Assembly (NCBI GenBank): GCA_039030075.1
Contig: JBCCEW010000007.1
Span: forward strand, 62,001 to 126,000
From: Myxococcota bacterium
Lineage (GTDB): Bacteria; Myxococcota_A; UBA9160; SMWR01
Reading direction: 5' to 3'
Length of the DNA stretch: 64,000 bases
Shown: in pieces, positions 7,955 through 16,497 of the stretch
How positions within the stretch are numbered: position 1 is the first letter of the stretch
How the letters are laid out: each line of letters begins with the position of its first letter
The notes under the pieces: generated by a model
Databases searched by the model: none
Seen by the model: the letters and a program-made list of their open reading frames with translations, nothing else
What the model was told of the DNA's origin: nothing
Program-made: the position numbers and the translations under genes

Positions 7955-9598
7955 ATGGACCTCCCCCGGTTCTCGTTCGCTTCGATCGTGACGCGAGCAC
8001 TGGCCGCGTGTACGTCGACCCTGTTCCTCGGCACGAGCGTGACGGCGCTTTCCCTCGAGAGTCGGATCTATCGAGAGGACTACGAGGCGGAGACCGTCTT
8101 TCCGACGACTCCCGAGGAGGACGTGCTGGGCATCGCCGGGATGTCTGGCTTCGACACGCTCCTCACAGGGGAACCTGCGCTCCAGTCGGGGGCGGCGCAG
8201 GTCTTCGCCTCGGGCCCCATCAATCTCGAGGGAACCGCTATCGACACCGCCGCCACGCTCGGAGCCAATGACTTCGGTCTGCGTGGCCAGTACGCCAACG
8301 TGACGATGGTGGGCGACGGGACCGCGTTCGCCGGCCTTTCGTCTGCCGTCGAGATCACACGAGATGCCATCTCCGTCGGAGTGCGCATGCAACGGCAAGC
8401 CGGCAACGAGTCGGCCGAGCTACGCGTCTCGCTGGTCTCGGGTGCCGACGGTGTGACGGTCATCGCCGAGGCGTTCCTCGCGTTGAGCGGACGAGAGGCC
8501 GCTGCACTTCTGGGAGGTGCCGCGTTCACCTTGGACCTCTTCGTGGACCGCGGATCGAACCGAGCGCTGGGATCGATTCGGGTCGATGGATATCCGGAAA
8601 CCCCTCCCGTCGACATCGACCTGTTCGGCGTGGGGACATCGGCGATCGCCAGCGCATCACAACTCGGCGGCTTCGACCGATTCGCCACCCAGCCCAGCAG
8701 CGTCGAACTCGACCTTACCGCGTTCGAGGTGCACTCCGAGCTACTGCGATCGTTCAACATCGATGTGGGCACCGGGCTAGGGACGCCTTCCAACTCCTTC
8801 GGTGCGGCGGGGCCCGCGGGCCCGTGGACAGAGATCGGTGTAGGCACGACGCTTCTGACCGACACCCTCGGAATCCCGAGCGGCGCGAGCGCGTTGCTGA
8901 TCACGAGCTCCGCCGCAGGATCGATCGGCCCCGGCGCCACCGACGCGGAGCAATTGCTCGGCGACTATGGCTTCGACTGTGCGTTCCCGAGCGTCTGGTC
9001 TCTACAGGTGACGGGCCTGGCAGAAACCGCGCACGACGTGATCGTCTACGCCCCGGCCGACACCCAGACGATCAGCGGGGCGATCCGAGTCAACGGGAAC
9101 CTCGTCGGCGACCTGGATGGCGATCCGACGTTCGCGCTGGTGGAGGGGGTCTCCTGGAAGCGGGTGGTCACCTCGGCGCCAGGAGGCGCCATCACCGTGT
9201 CGGGAAGCGAGGGCTCGCCGCTCTGCGCGGGCGTCTCCGGACTACAGATCGTCGCGAGGGCCTTCCCCGCCGTGCCCGGCCTCAGCGACCCCTTCGCGCT
9301 CGCCGCGGTCGCGCTGCTCCTGTGCGGGCTGGCCGGCCACGCGCTGCGCGGCTGCCCGACGACCGCGACCCATCCTGGACGGTCCGGCGGCACGGGGCGA
9401 GGGGGTGAGCACGGCTGGACGCGCTCGCCGGGAGCGCCGCTCCGTGATCGCGCGCGGCCGGCGGCGGGCGCCCACCCGGCGCTCAGCCCGCCGCCTCCTG
9501 CGGCACCAGGCGCTTGCGGCTGCAGAGGAAGCGAACCGGCCGTTGCACGATCGCGCGTGACCAGCCCGCGATCCGATCGTCGAAGCGGCCTTCGCTGA
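7955..9598 (+). CDS. Secreted hypothetical protein with C-terminal membrane anchor, odd 3' end
   Basis: The product opens with a signal peptide ending near SVTALS and continues as a Ser/Thr/Gly/Ala-rich beta-type extracellular protein without a recognised domain. At about residue 440 comes VPGLSDPFALAA, a hydrophobic helix and an arginine, resembling a C-terminal sorting or anchoring signal. After this the frame runs about 80 residues further as Arg/Pro/Gly-rich sequence that does not look coding. A lost stop or frameshift near 9350 is likely. The tail overlaps the 3' end of a convergent gene. The ATG at 7955 is chosen over the GTG at 7928 because it puts the signal peptide at the N-terminus. 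Confidence 0.6.
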   Translation: MDLPRFSFASIVTRALAACTSTLFLGTSVTALSLESRIYREDYEAETVFPTTPEEDVLGIAGMSGFDTLLTGEPALQSGAAQVFASGPINLEGTAIDTAATLGANDFGLRGQYANVTMVGDGTAFAGLSSAVEITRDAISVGVRMQRQAGNESAELRVSLVSGADGVTVIAEAFLALSGREAAALLGGAAFTLDLFVDRGSNRALGSIRVDGYPETPPVDIDLFGVGTSAIASASQLGGFDRFATQPSSVELDLTAFEVHSELLRSFNIDVGTGLGTPSNSFGAAGPAGPWTEIGVGTTLLTDTLGIPSGASALLITSSAAGSIGPGATDAEQLLGDYGFDCAFPSVWSLQVTGLAETAHDVIVYAPADTQTISGAIRVNGNLVGDLDGDPTFALVEGVSWKRVVTSAPGGAITVSGSEGSPLCAGVSGLQIVARAFPAVPGLSDPFALAAVALLLCGLAGHALRGCPTTATHPGRSGGTGRGGEHGWTRSPGAPLRDRARPAAGAHPALSPPPPAAPGACGCRGSEPAVARSRVTSPRSDRRSGLR

Positions 9599-9896
9599 GG
9601 AGCGTCAGGAACTTCGCCCAGACGCGTCGCTGGTCCGCTTCATCCTGGCAGGGTCCGAACTCTCCTCGTCGGATGGCGGCGCCGAGGCGCACCCAGAAGC
9701 GCAGTTCGTCCCATCCTTGCCCGGAATAGAGCGCGGCTCCCTCGAGCCCGCGTCCCAGCGCGATCGCGTTCGCGACGATGCTCGAACGCAGGGCCTCGAA
9801 ACCGGGCTCGTCCGCACCAGCACCCGCCTGCTCCTGCAGGAGCGTTGGATTTCGCCGGGACGTTCGCGGTGACGGTGAGACGGACGGTTCGCGCAA
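9483..9896 (-). CDS. Hypothetical protein, possibly 5'-truncated
   Basis: Unrecognised protein of up to 137 residues. The last 110 residues have normal codon use and composition for this genome (for example ALYSGQGWDELRFWVRLGAA). The start is doubtful: the only start codon near the front is a TTG 3 bp after the azurin stop, with no ribosome-binding site, and the first 20 residues are Ser/Pro/Arg-rich. It lies in the same frame as azurin, separated by one TAG. Either it is translated by reinitiation after azurin or it is the remnant of a longer gene. Its 3' end overlaps the doubtful tail of the secreted protein on the other strand. Confidence 0.45.
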   Translation of the reverse strand: MREPSVSPSPRTSRRNPTLLQEQAGAGADEPGFEALRSSIVANAIALGRGLEGAALYSGQGWDELRFWVRLGAAIRRGEFGPCQDEADQRRVWAKFLTLLSEGRFDDRIAGWSRAIVQRPVRFLCSRKRLVPQEAAG

Positions 9897-9899
9897 CTG

Positions 9900-10334
9900 C
9901 TACTCGACCGTCATCACGCCGCGCATCGTGACGTTGTGCCCGGGAAAGGTGCAGAGATACGGGTAGGTGCCCGGCGCCGGCGCCGTGAACTCGATCGTGT
10001 CCGATTCACCGCCGCCGACCAGCTTCGTTCGAGCAACCACCTTGTCCGCCTGGTCTTCCGGGAAGTACTCGGTGTCCTGCTTCATCACGGCAGCTGCCGC
10101 AAAGGCGTCGACGTCGGTTCCTGCTGTCAAGATGACGAGGTTGTGCCCCATCGCGACCTTCGGCATCTGGCCGACGTGTTTCAGTGTCAGCTTGACCGAC
10201 TCACCGGCTTTGACCGTGAACTCGGTCACGTCGAACTTCAACATGTCGTCGCCTTCGATCACGACTTCGGCGGCGTGAGCCGCGCCAGCCCAGGCGAGGA
10301 TGGTGACCATCACGAGCGCGCGCAGAACCTTCAT
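9900..10334 (-). CDS. azu: Azurin-type blue copper protein
   Basis: A 144-residue periplasmic electron carrier. Signal peptide MKVLRALVMVTILAWAGAAHA is followed by a cupredoxin domain with the full type-1 copper set: H64 in MGHN, then C128, H133 and M137 in CTFPGHNVTM. The frame opens 100 codons earlier, but an ATG at 10334 with GGGAGGAAAG before it and the signal peptide settles the start. Azurins shuttle electrons between cytochromes and terminal reductases or peroxidases. Unlike classical azurins, no cysteine pair is present near the N-terminus, so the usual structural disulfide is missing. Divergent from the M16/HEXXH peptidase gene. Confidence 0.93.
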   Translation of the reverse strand: MKVLRALVMVTILAWAGAAHAAEVVIEGDDMLKFDVTEFTVKAGESVKLTLKHVGQMPKVAMGHNLVILTAGTDVDAFAAAAVMKQDTEYFPEDQADKVVARTKLVGGGESDTIEFTAPAPGTYPYLCTFPGHNVTMRGVMTVE

Positions 10335-10442
10335 CTTTCCTCCCGTTGTCTCAGTGAAATTCCCCGCAGAGGCAGGGCGAAACGCATCGTAGCTCCCGGA
10401 CCGGCCTTGACCGGACTTCGGAAACGACGCATCGTGGACGTT

Positions 10443-10461
10443 AATGAAAACGATTTTCATT
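10443..10461. promoter_or_regulatory. Fur-box-like palindrome
   Basis: AATGAAAACGATTTTCATT is a 19 bp inverted repeat with two mismatches. Its core TGAAAAC-G-ATTTTCA has the 7-1-7 form of a Fur-family operator. It is strikingly AT-rich in this genome. It overlaps the ATG given to the peptidase gene and lies 109 bp upstream of the azurin start, so it could control either or both. No experiment or matrix scan supports it yet. Confidence 0.5.
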
Positions 10462-13050
10462 TTCAAACGAGGCCTGGCAAGCCTCCTGTTCCTCCTGATG
10501 CCGCTGTGGCTCGGCTCGGCGTGCAGCGTCCGGGACGGTGGCCGTGCCCCAGAGAGCGCGGCCCCGCCGCGAGCCTTCGCCCCGCCGCCGCTCGACGTGT
10601 TCGGACATCGATTCGAACGCCGAACGCTCCCCAATGGGCTCCAGGCGCTGGCGGTGCAGGAGTCCGAAACGGACTCGGTGTCCGTCTACGTGGTCTATGC
10701 GGTCGGATCGAGGATGGAAACCCCGGAAACCTCGGGACTCGCCCACCTCACGGAACACGCGATGTTTGCAGGAACCCACGAAGTCGGGCCAGGAGAGCTC
10801 GAGCGAACGGTCCGCGAACTCGGAGGCGATGCGAACGCCTATACCCGAGACGACTACACCCTCTACTACGACGACGGGATCCCACCGGCGGCGCTCGCGC
10901 GTGTGCTCGACCTCGAAGCCGACCGCATGCGCAACCTGTCGTTTCCCGAGAAGGCCGTCTCCGCGGAACGCTCCCGCTTGGAGGTGGAAGAACGCGAGAC
11001 CGCGAGCGATACGCGTCGGCGCCGATTGCTGATCGATCGGTTCGTGTTCGGGCCGGCCGGCTACGGCGCCTCGGTTCCCGACGAGAACGGTCACACCCAG
11101 GCGCGACAGATCGAGATAGAGACGATCAGAGCTTTCTACGACCGGTGGTACCAACCCGGCCGGGCGGCGGTCGTCGTTGCCGGCGACCTTCCAGCAGGCC
11201 AAGCGCTCGATGCCATCGAGCGAGCGTTCGGCGCCATCCCGGCAACGAACCCTGTGAACCGTGCGTTCGCTCGTGCGACCCCAAGTGCCGGAAGCATCGA
11301 GCGAACCGCCAAGCTCTCCATGCCGCGAGTCGTTCGTGCCTGGTTGGGGCCCGCCCGCCGTACCGACGAGGGCTCGCTCCTCGACCGCGTCGCCCTCGAG
11401 ACCCTGGCCCTCGTTCTCGATCAGCGTCACACCGGGCTCTCGGTCTCGGCCGGCCAACGTCAGGGTCGCGATCGGTTCACGCTCTCCGCAGCCGGCGCTG
11501 ACGCCGACGCCCTCGTGGAGAAGGCGCTCCGGGAAGCGACGATCGCGCCCATGGCCGCCTCGGACCTCGCGGCTGCCCAGAATCTCCTGGAGCGACGCCT
11601 GTCGAGCGCTCCGCTTCGCGGGCGACCCTATTTCTCGCTGGCCGCCCAGCTCGGCATCCACAGCGCTCTCGGCGACCCGACCTACCTCTCGGACTACCCG
11701 GCGGTGTTGCGCGACCTGACACCGGCATCGGTACACGAGGCCGCCCAGCGATGGCTCGTGCCCGCGTCGGGGGTCGCGATGCGCTTCGTGCCCGACGAGG
11801 GATCTCAGATCGCCGATCCCACGCAGCTTCCCGATGATTCGAAAGCGCTCTGGGCCTTCGCCGAGCGCGCGCTCGATTCGGGGGACCACGCGACCGCCGC
11901 GGAAGCGTTCACGCGCTTCGCAGCGCAATCGGAGAGCCGCAAGCAGCGCGTAATCGCCTTGTTCTACGTCGGTCGGCTCGAGCGAGAACTCGGACGGATG
12001 GAACGAGCGCGAGCCGCGCTCGAAGAGGCCCTCTCCATCGTCGACTATCCCGCTGTGCGCGCCGAGCTCGAGGCCTTGGATTCGGCAAGTGGCGCCGGTG
12101 ATGCGACGTCCAGCGTCGCTGCAGCCCCGCCTCCGGAGCCCGAGGTGCGGCGGAAGGGCCGCGGCGTCGCGAACCCGGAGACGCTCGACCCCGAAATCGT
12201 GCGTCTCGCCGAGACGTGGATGACGCGGGTCGAGCGCTGGCGGGGTCTCCCGTTCCGCGAAGACCTGCGCATCGAGTACGGCGCTCCGAACACCCGGGAC
12301 GAGAAGATCGCCGGCTACTACTCACCGCGGGAAAAGCGCCTCGTCGTGATGGCGGGACGGAGCGAGACCTTCGCAAGCGGGACCCTCCTCCACGAGATCG
12401 TCCACGCGCTGCAGGACCAGCATTTCGATCTCACGCAGCTGCACGAAGCAGCCGCGTCGACCGATGCCGCGCGCGCGCTTTCCGCACTCGTCGAGGGCGA
12501 GGCCATGCTCGCCGTCTCTGAACTCATGAACTACGACTTCCTCTCGCACGCCACGCTCCTCCCGACGAGCCCGGTGGACCGAGACCGGTTCGGCAAGGTC
12601 TTCCGCTACGGCGAAGGGATGCGCATGGTGAAGGCACTGCGCGCCGAGGGGGGCTGGCCGCTCGTGAACGCGGCCTGGAACTCACCGCCGAACCGCACCC
12701 TCGAGGTGCTTCGTCCCGACCTGTGGTTGGCACGACAACACGGGAACGCGTCGCTCGCTGCGGCGGCGGACGGGTCCGAATCCCTGGGCGCGTACGGCGT
12801 CTGCCTGTTCCTGGGAGATGCCGAGGCGTCCCGCCCCGAGGCGCGCGAGTTCGCACGGCACCTGGTACAAGACCACTACCAGGCCTCGGAGCCCGGCAGC
12901 GGCCCGGGCCGCTGGACCCTCGAGTTTCGCGACCCGAGCTGGGCGACCCGCTTCGCCTCCCTGGCCCGAGAGCGCGAAGGAGTCTCGCTGCTGGACAGTG
13001 CGTCGACGGACGCGCGGGTCGTGCTCGAACTCGAAGCCTGGCGCCCCTGA
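10444..13050 (+). CDS. Fusion of an M16 (insulinase-type) peptidase and an HEXXH metallopeptidase domain
   Basis: An 868-residue exported protein with an N-terminal signal sequence (basic MKTIFIFKRG, hydrophobic core, small residues before C27). Residues about 55-440 are an M16 peptidase: inverse zinc motif HLTEH at 101-105 and the downstream ligand E182 at the usual spacing. A helical TPR-like stretch follows (about 460-545) and a Pro/Glu linker. Residues about 575-868 form a second, unrelated metallopeptidase-like domain with HEIVHALQDQHFDL; HEIVH is at 650-654. M16 proteins usually have two M16 halves, so pairing one half with an HEXXH domain is unusual. The ATG lies inside a Fur-like palindrome; later starts would lose the signal peptide. 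Confidence 0.85.
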   Translation: MKTIFIFKRGLASLLFLLMPLWLGSACSVRDGGRAPESAAPPRAFAPPPLDVFGHRFERRTLPNGLQALAVQESETDSVSVYVVYAVGSRMETPETSGLAHLTEHAMFAGTHEVGPGELERTVRELGGDANAYTRDDYTLYYDDGIPPAALARVLDLEADRMRNLSFPEKAVSAERSRLEVEERETASDTRRRRLLIDRFVFGPAGYGASVPDENGHTQARQIEIETIRAFYDRWYQPGRAAVVVAGDLPAGQALDAIERAFGAIPATNPVNRAFARATPSAGSIERTAKLSMPRVVRAWLGPARRTDEGSLLDRVALETLALVLDQRHTGLSVSAGQRQGRDRFTLSAAGADADALVEKALREATIAPMAASDLAAAQNLLERRLSSAPLRGRPYFSLAAQLGIHSALGDPTYLSDYPAVLRDLTPASVHEAAQRWLVPASGVAMRFVPDEGSQIADPTQLPDDSKALWAFAERALDSGDHATAAEAFTRFAAQSESRKQRVIALFYVGRLERELGRMERARAALEEALSIVDYPAVRAELEALDSASGAGDATSSVAAAPPPEPEVRRKGRGVANPETLDPEIVRLAETWMTRVERWRGLPFREDLRIEYGAPNTRDEKIAGYYSPREKRLVVMAGRSETFASGTLLHEIVHALQDQHFDLTQLHEAAASTDAARALSALVEGEAMLAVSELMNYDFLSHATLLPTSPVDRDRFGKVFRYGEGMRMVKALRAEGGWPLVNAAWNSPPNRTLEVLRPDLWLARQHGNASLAAAADGSESLGAYGVCLFLGDAEASRPEAREFARHLVQDHYQASEPGSGPGRWTLEFRDPSWATRFASLAREREGVSLLDSASTDARVVLELEAWRP

Positions 13051-13108
13051 CCCGGCGTTCGGCGGGTTGGTCTGCCACTGGAGAATGCGTTCGGCTTCGC
13101 GGCGGCTT

Positions 13109-14722
13109 CTAGGAACGACGCGATGACGCGTGCAGCCCGCGCACGAGCGAAACGGCCAGCACCACGCCCACCCCGAGCAGCGGGACCGACCCGACGAGCG
13201 AGGCGAGCTGGAGCGAGCGCAGCCCTCCGATCGCCATCAGGCCGATCGGCAGCCCCGCGATCGCGATGGCCCAGAACATCCGGTGCCAGCGCTCGGGGTG
13301 CGCGCCCGCCTCGAGTTCCCTCGTCGCGCCGGCGGCCAGCGTATAGGCGGCAGAGTCGAAGGTGGTCGCGAGATAAATGAGCGCGATCACGCAGAAAGCG
13401 ACCAGCGAAGCCGCACCGAAGGGCAAGGACGCGATCACGGCGACGATCGCCGCAGGCGTCCCCTGGGCTTCGAGGATCGAAAGCACAGGAACGACGCCCG
13501 TGAGCTCCGCCCAGAGCGCGTAGTTCCCAAGCACGATCATGTAGATCCAGGCGCCTCCACTTCCCAGGAAGAGCATGCCGACGATCACCTCCCGCACCGA
13601 GCGCCCGCGCGAGATGCGCGCCACGAACATCCCGACGAAGGGCGCGTAGGAGATCCACCAGGCCCAGTAGAAGACGGTCCAGTCCTCGACGAAGCGGGTG
13701 TTCTGCACGGGGTCGGTCCAGAAGCTCATCTGCACGAAGTGCTGCAGCATGTGACCGATCGAAGCGGTGCCCATCTTCAGGATGAACAGGGTGGGCCCCA
13801 CCACCAGCACGAAGAGCACGAGCGCGAGACTCGTCGCCATGTTCCAGTCGCTGAGCCGGCGGATCCCACGATCCAACCCGACGTACACGCTGGCCGCGAA
13901 GATCGCGGCGCACGCGAGGATCACGCCGACGCTCCATGCGAAGGTCGGCTCGCCGGAGGTGAGGTGGGCCAGGCCCGCGGCGATCATCGGCGGGGCGAGG
14001 CCGAGAGACGTACTGGCCCCGCCGAGCAGCCCGACGATGAAGAGCACATCGATGGCGCGCCCGAGGGCGCCATCGGCGTGCCGGCCGATCACCGGCCGAC
14101 ACGCGCGTCCGATCCGAAACGACTTCTCGCCCCGCACGTAGACGGCATGGCCCACCGCGAGGGTGGTCAGCGCGTAGAAGCCCCAGCCGGGGAAGCCCCA
14201 GTGGAAGAGCGGGTAGCTCGTCGCCCAGGCGATCGCGGCGTCCGAACGGGGCTCGGCCCCGAACGGGGGCGCCGTGAAATAGGACGCCCACTCGATGGTG
14301 CCCCAGTAGAGCAGGCCGCTCGCGATGCCCGCGCAGAACAGCATCGAGAACCAGCTGAAGTTCGAGAACTCACGTTCGCTCGGGTCGCCCAGGGTGACGT
14401 CGCCGTGGGACCCGAACGCGAGAGCGCCGAGCAGGCCGAGCGTCAGGACCGCCGACCACAGATACGCCGGCGCGAGGTGCGTCGCGATGGCTTCGTAGCT
14501 GGCCTCGATGAACGAAGCGCTGTGTTCCGGCGCCAGGGCCAGCATGATCGCAGCCAGCAGCAGCGCCACCAGCGAAGTCGCGAAGACGGGCCTGTCCAGG
14601 GTTCCCGGTTGATTCGGGTCGGCGTCGGGATCCACGAAGTTTTCTCGCGTGCATGCTACCCCGAACGCCTCAGCGCGTGAGGAGGAATCCGCGCGACACC
14701 GGCGAGCGGCGCGGGTCGGCAA
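13109..14722 (-). CDS. BCCT-family transporter (betaine/choline/carnitine type)
   Basis: A twelve-helix inner-membrane transporter with the aromatic core of the BCCT family: FSWFSMLFCAGIASGLLYWG early and DWTVFYWAWWISYAPFVGMF in the middle. BCCT proteins take up quaternary ammonium compounds such as glycine betaine, choline or related osmolytes with Na+ or H+. The first 40 residues of the 537-residue frame are Arg/Ala/Ser-rich and probably untranslated; a start nearer VDPDADPNQPG is more likely, but no clear ribosome-binding site decides it. It converges on the fused peptidase gene with 58 bp between stops. The substrate is not deducible. Confidence 0.88.
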   Translation of the reverse strand: MPTRAARRCRADSSSRAEAFGVACTRENFVDPDADPNQPGTLDRPVFATSLVALLLAAIMLALAPEHSASFIEASYEAIATHLAPAYLWSAVLTLGLLGALAFGSHGDVTLGDPSEREFSNFSWFSMLFCAGIASGLLYWGTIEWASYFTAPPFGAEPRSDAAIAWATSYPLFHWGFPGWGFYALTTLAVGHAVYVRGEKSFRIGRACRPVIGRHADGALGRAIDVLFIVGLLGGASTSLGLAPPMIAAGLAHLTSGEPTFAWSVGVILACAAIFAASVYVGLDRGIRRLSDWNMATSLALVLFVLVVGPTLFILKMGTASIGHMLQHFVQMSFWTDPVQNTRFVEDWTVFYWAWWISYAPFVGMFVARISRGRSVREVIVGMLFLGSGGAWIYMIVLGNYALWAELTGVVPVLSILEAQGTPAAIVAVIASLPFGAASLVAFCVIALIYLATTFDSAAYTLAAGATRELEAGAHPERWHRMFWAIAIAGLPIGLMAIGGLRSLQLASLVGSVPLLGVGVVLAVSLVRGLHASSRRS

Positions 14723-14802
14723 ACCAAGCCGCGCAGTGACGCCGTGTGCGGACGATCACCGGCGCAGGCCTTCGCCGCGGCCGAGCCCCGAGAGCGCGCG
14801 GC

Positions 14803-15228
14803 CTATTCAGAGGGCCGGCAGGCTCGTGTTCCCGGACGAGATCGGGAGGCTCGGAGGCGCGCAAAGCCGGCGCCGATGGCCAGGATCACCCCGATCCCGC
14901 CCAGCGGGGTGAGCCCGGGAACGGTCTGCAGCAACGGGGTCGACGCGGGATCGACGGGGTTCGTTCCCGAGGTCGCCTCTCGCAGGTCGTCTGCGCCGTC
15001 ACCATCCGTGTCGGACTGCAGCGGATCCGTTCCCGTATCCCCGAGGTCGACGAAGACACCCGTGTTCGTCTCGACGGTGTCGGGCAGGCCGTCGCCGGCA
15101 TCGAAGGAGCGATCGAAGCGGCCGGCGCATGGGGGCCGATTCTCGGCCTCGCCCCGGGCCCAGGTCAAGGCGACCCGGGCTGGGTTCGACACACCGCCGC
15201 CGTCGCCCGAGGGCAGGTACGCTCGCAA
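14803..15228 (-). CDS. Thrombospondin-type-3 (calcium-repeat) surface protein, probable 5'-truncated remnant
   Basis: The 141-residue frame carries acidic calcium-binding repeats (GDGLPDTVETNTG, SDTDGDGADDLREATSGTNP) followed by VPGLTPLGGIGVILA, a hydrophobic helix and a basic end. This is the C-terminal half of a large calcium-repeat surface protein with a membrane or sorting anchor. There is no signal peptide, the first 40 residues look non-coding, and only 41 bp separate it from the start of the divergent hydrolase gene, so no room remains for the missing N-terminus. I read it as a gene fragment. The anchor resembles that of the secreted protein at 7955-9598. Confidence 0.5.
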   Translation of the reverse strand: MRAYLPSGDGGGVSNPARVALTWARGEAENRPPCAGRFDRSFDAGDGLPDTVETNTGVFVDLGDTGTDPLQSDTDGDGADDLREATSGTNPVDPASTPLLQTVPGLTPLGGIGVILAIGAGFARLRASRSRPGTRACRPSE

Positions 15229-15269
15229 CCTGCCGCAAGGGCGCTCGAAGCCTGCCGAGAGGAATCGCC

Positions 15270-16493
15270 ATGATCCGTACGTCTCGTCTCACCTTTCCCG
15301 GTGCCGGCGGCACCGAGCTGGCCGCCCGCTATGACGCCCCGGTGGGACCGGTCCGCGCGACGGCGCTCTTCGCTCACTGTTTCACCTGCTCGAAGGACTT
15401 CGTCGCCGCATCGCGCGTCTCGCGGGCGCTCGCCGAGCGAGGCTTCGGGGTCCTGCGCTTCGACTTCACGGGGCTCGGTCACTCGGCCGGCGAGTTCGAG
15501 AACACGAGCTTCTCCTCGAACGTCGACGACCTCGTCGCCGCCGCGGATCACCTGCGGAACACCGTCGGCGCCCCCGCCCTGCTCGTCGGACACAGCCTCG
15601 GCGGCACCGCGGTGCTCGCGGGCGCGGCGCGGATCCCCGAGGCCGCGGCCGTGGTCACGATCGGCTCGCCGGCCGACCCCGCCCACGTCCGCCGGCTGTT
15701 GGTGGACGCCCTGCCCGGCGTCGAGAGCGAGGGAGTCGGCGAAGTCGAACTGGCGGGGCGGCGCTTCCGGATCCGACGCGAGATGATCGAAGATCTCGAG
15801 CGTCATCCGCTCGCGGAACGCATCGCCTCACTCCGCAAAGCGCTCCTGGTGATGCACGCCCCACTCGACGCCCAGGTCGGCATCGACAACGCCAGCGAGA
15901 TCTTCCTCGCCGCGAAGCACCCGAAGAGCTTCGTCTCCCTCGACGGTGCGGACCACCTGCTCACGCGCGCGCAGGATGCAGATTACGCCGCCGGCGTGAT
16001 CGCGAGCTGGGCGGCGCGCTACCTCCCGGCCGAGGCGGCCGATTCAGCCGGCGAAGCCGAACCCGGTGAGGTCACCGTGACCGAGACCGACTACGGCCGC
16101 TATGCGAACGACATCCAGATCGGACCGCACCGGCTCCGGGCCGACGAGCCGCCGTCGGTGGGCGGCGACGACTCGGGTCCGACCCCGTACGGACTGCTGT
16201 CGGCCGCGCTCGGCGCGTGCACCACCATGACGATGCGGATGTACGCCGATCGCAAGAAATGGCCGCTCGAACGCGTCTCGGTGTCGGTGCGACACGCGAA
16301 GATCCACGCGAAGGACTGCGAGAGCTGCGAAACCGAGACCGGGAAGGTCGACCGCTTCGAGCGCGCGCTTCGGATCGAAGGCCCGAGCCTTTCCGACGAC
16401 CAACGCGCACGCCTCGTCGAGATCGCCGACCGCTGCCCGGTCCACCGCACGCTCCACAGTGAGGTGGAGATCCGGACGCGCGTGCTCGACTGA
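15270..16493 (+). CDS. Bifunctional alpha/beta hydrolase-OsmC fusion
   Basis: A 407-residue two-domain protein. Residues 1-260 are an alpha/beta hydrolase with nucleophile S109 in GHSLGG and a late histidine in DGADHLL. Residues about 270-407 are an OsmC/Ohr-like domain with its two cysteines in LGACTTMTM and RCPVHRTL. OsmC proteins reduce organic hydroperoxides by a cysteine pair. The fusion is a known architecture, and joint action on an acylated or peroxidised lipid is plausible but untested. A GAGAGGAAT site precedes the ATG at 15270; the frame opens earlier at 15129 without support. It converges on the S9 peptidase with 4 bp between genes. Confidence 0.9.
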   Translation: MIRTSRLTFPGAGGTELAARYDAPVGPVRATALFAHCFTCSKDFVAASRVSRALAERGFGVLRFDFTGLGHSAGEFENTSFSSNVDDLVAAADHLRNTVGAPALLVGHSLGGTAVLAGAARIPEAAAVVTIGSPADPAHVRRLLVDALPGVESEGVGEVELAGRRFRIRREMIEDLERHPLAERIASLRKALLVMHAPLDAQVGIDNASEIFLAAKHPKSFVSLDGADHLLTRAQDADYAAGVIASWAARYLPAEAADSAGEAEPGEVTVTETDYGRYANDIQIGPHRLRADEPPSVGGDDSGPTPYGLLSAALGACTTMTMRMYADRKKWPLERVSVSVRHAKIHAKDCESCETETGKVDRFERALRIEGPSLSDDQRARLVEIADRCPVHRTLHSEVEIRTRVLD

Positions 16494-16497
16494 GCGC

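Noticed and set aside
9483-10334. Azurin plus downstream frame as a read-through protein (TAG recoded)
   Set aside because: The reading frame is shared, but azurin is complete at the TAG, no recoding element is seen, and the sequence just after TAG looks non-coding.
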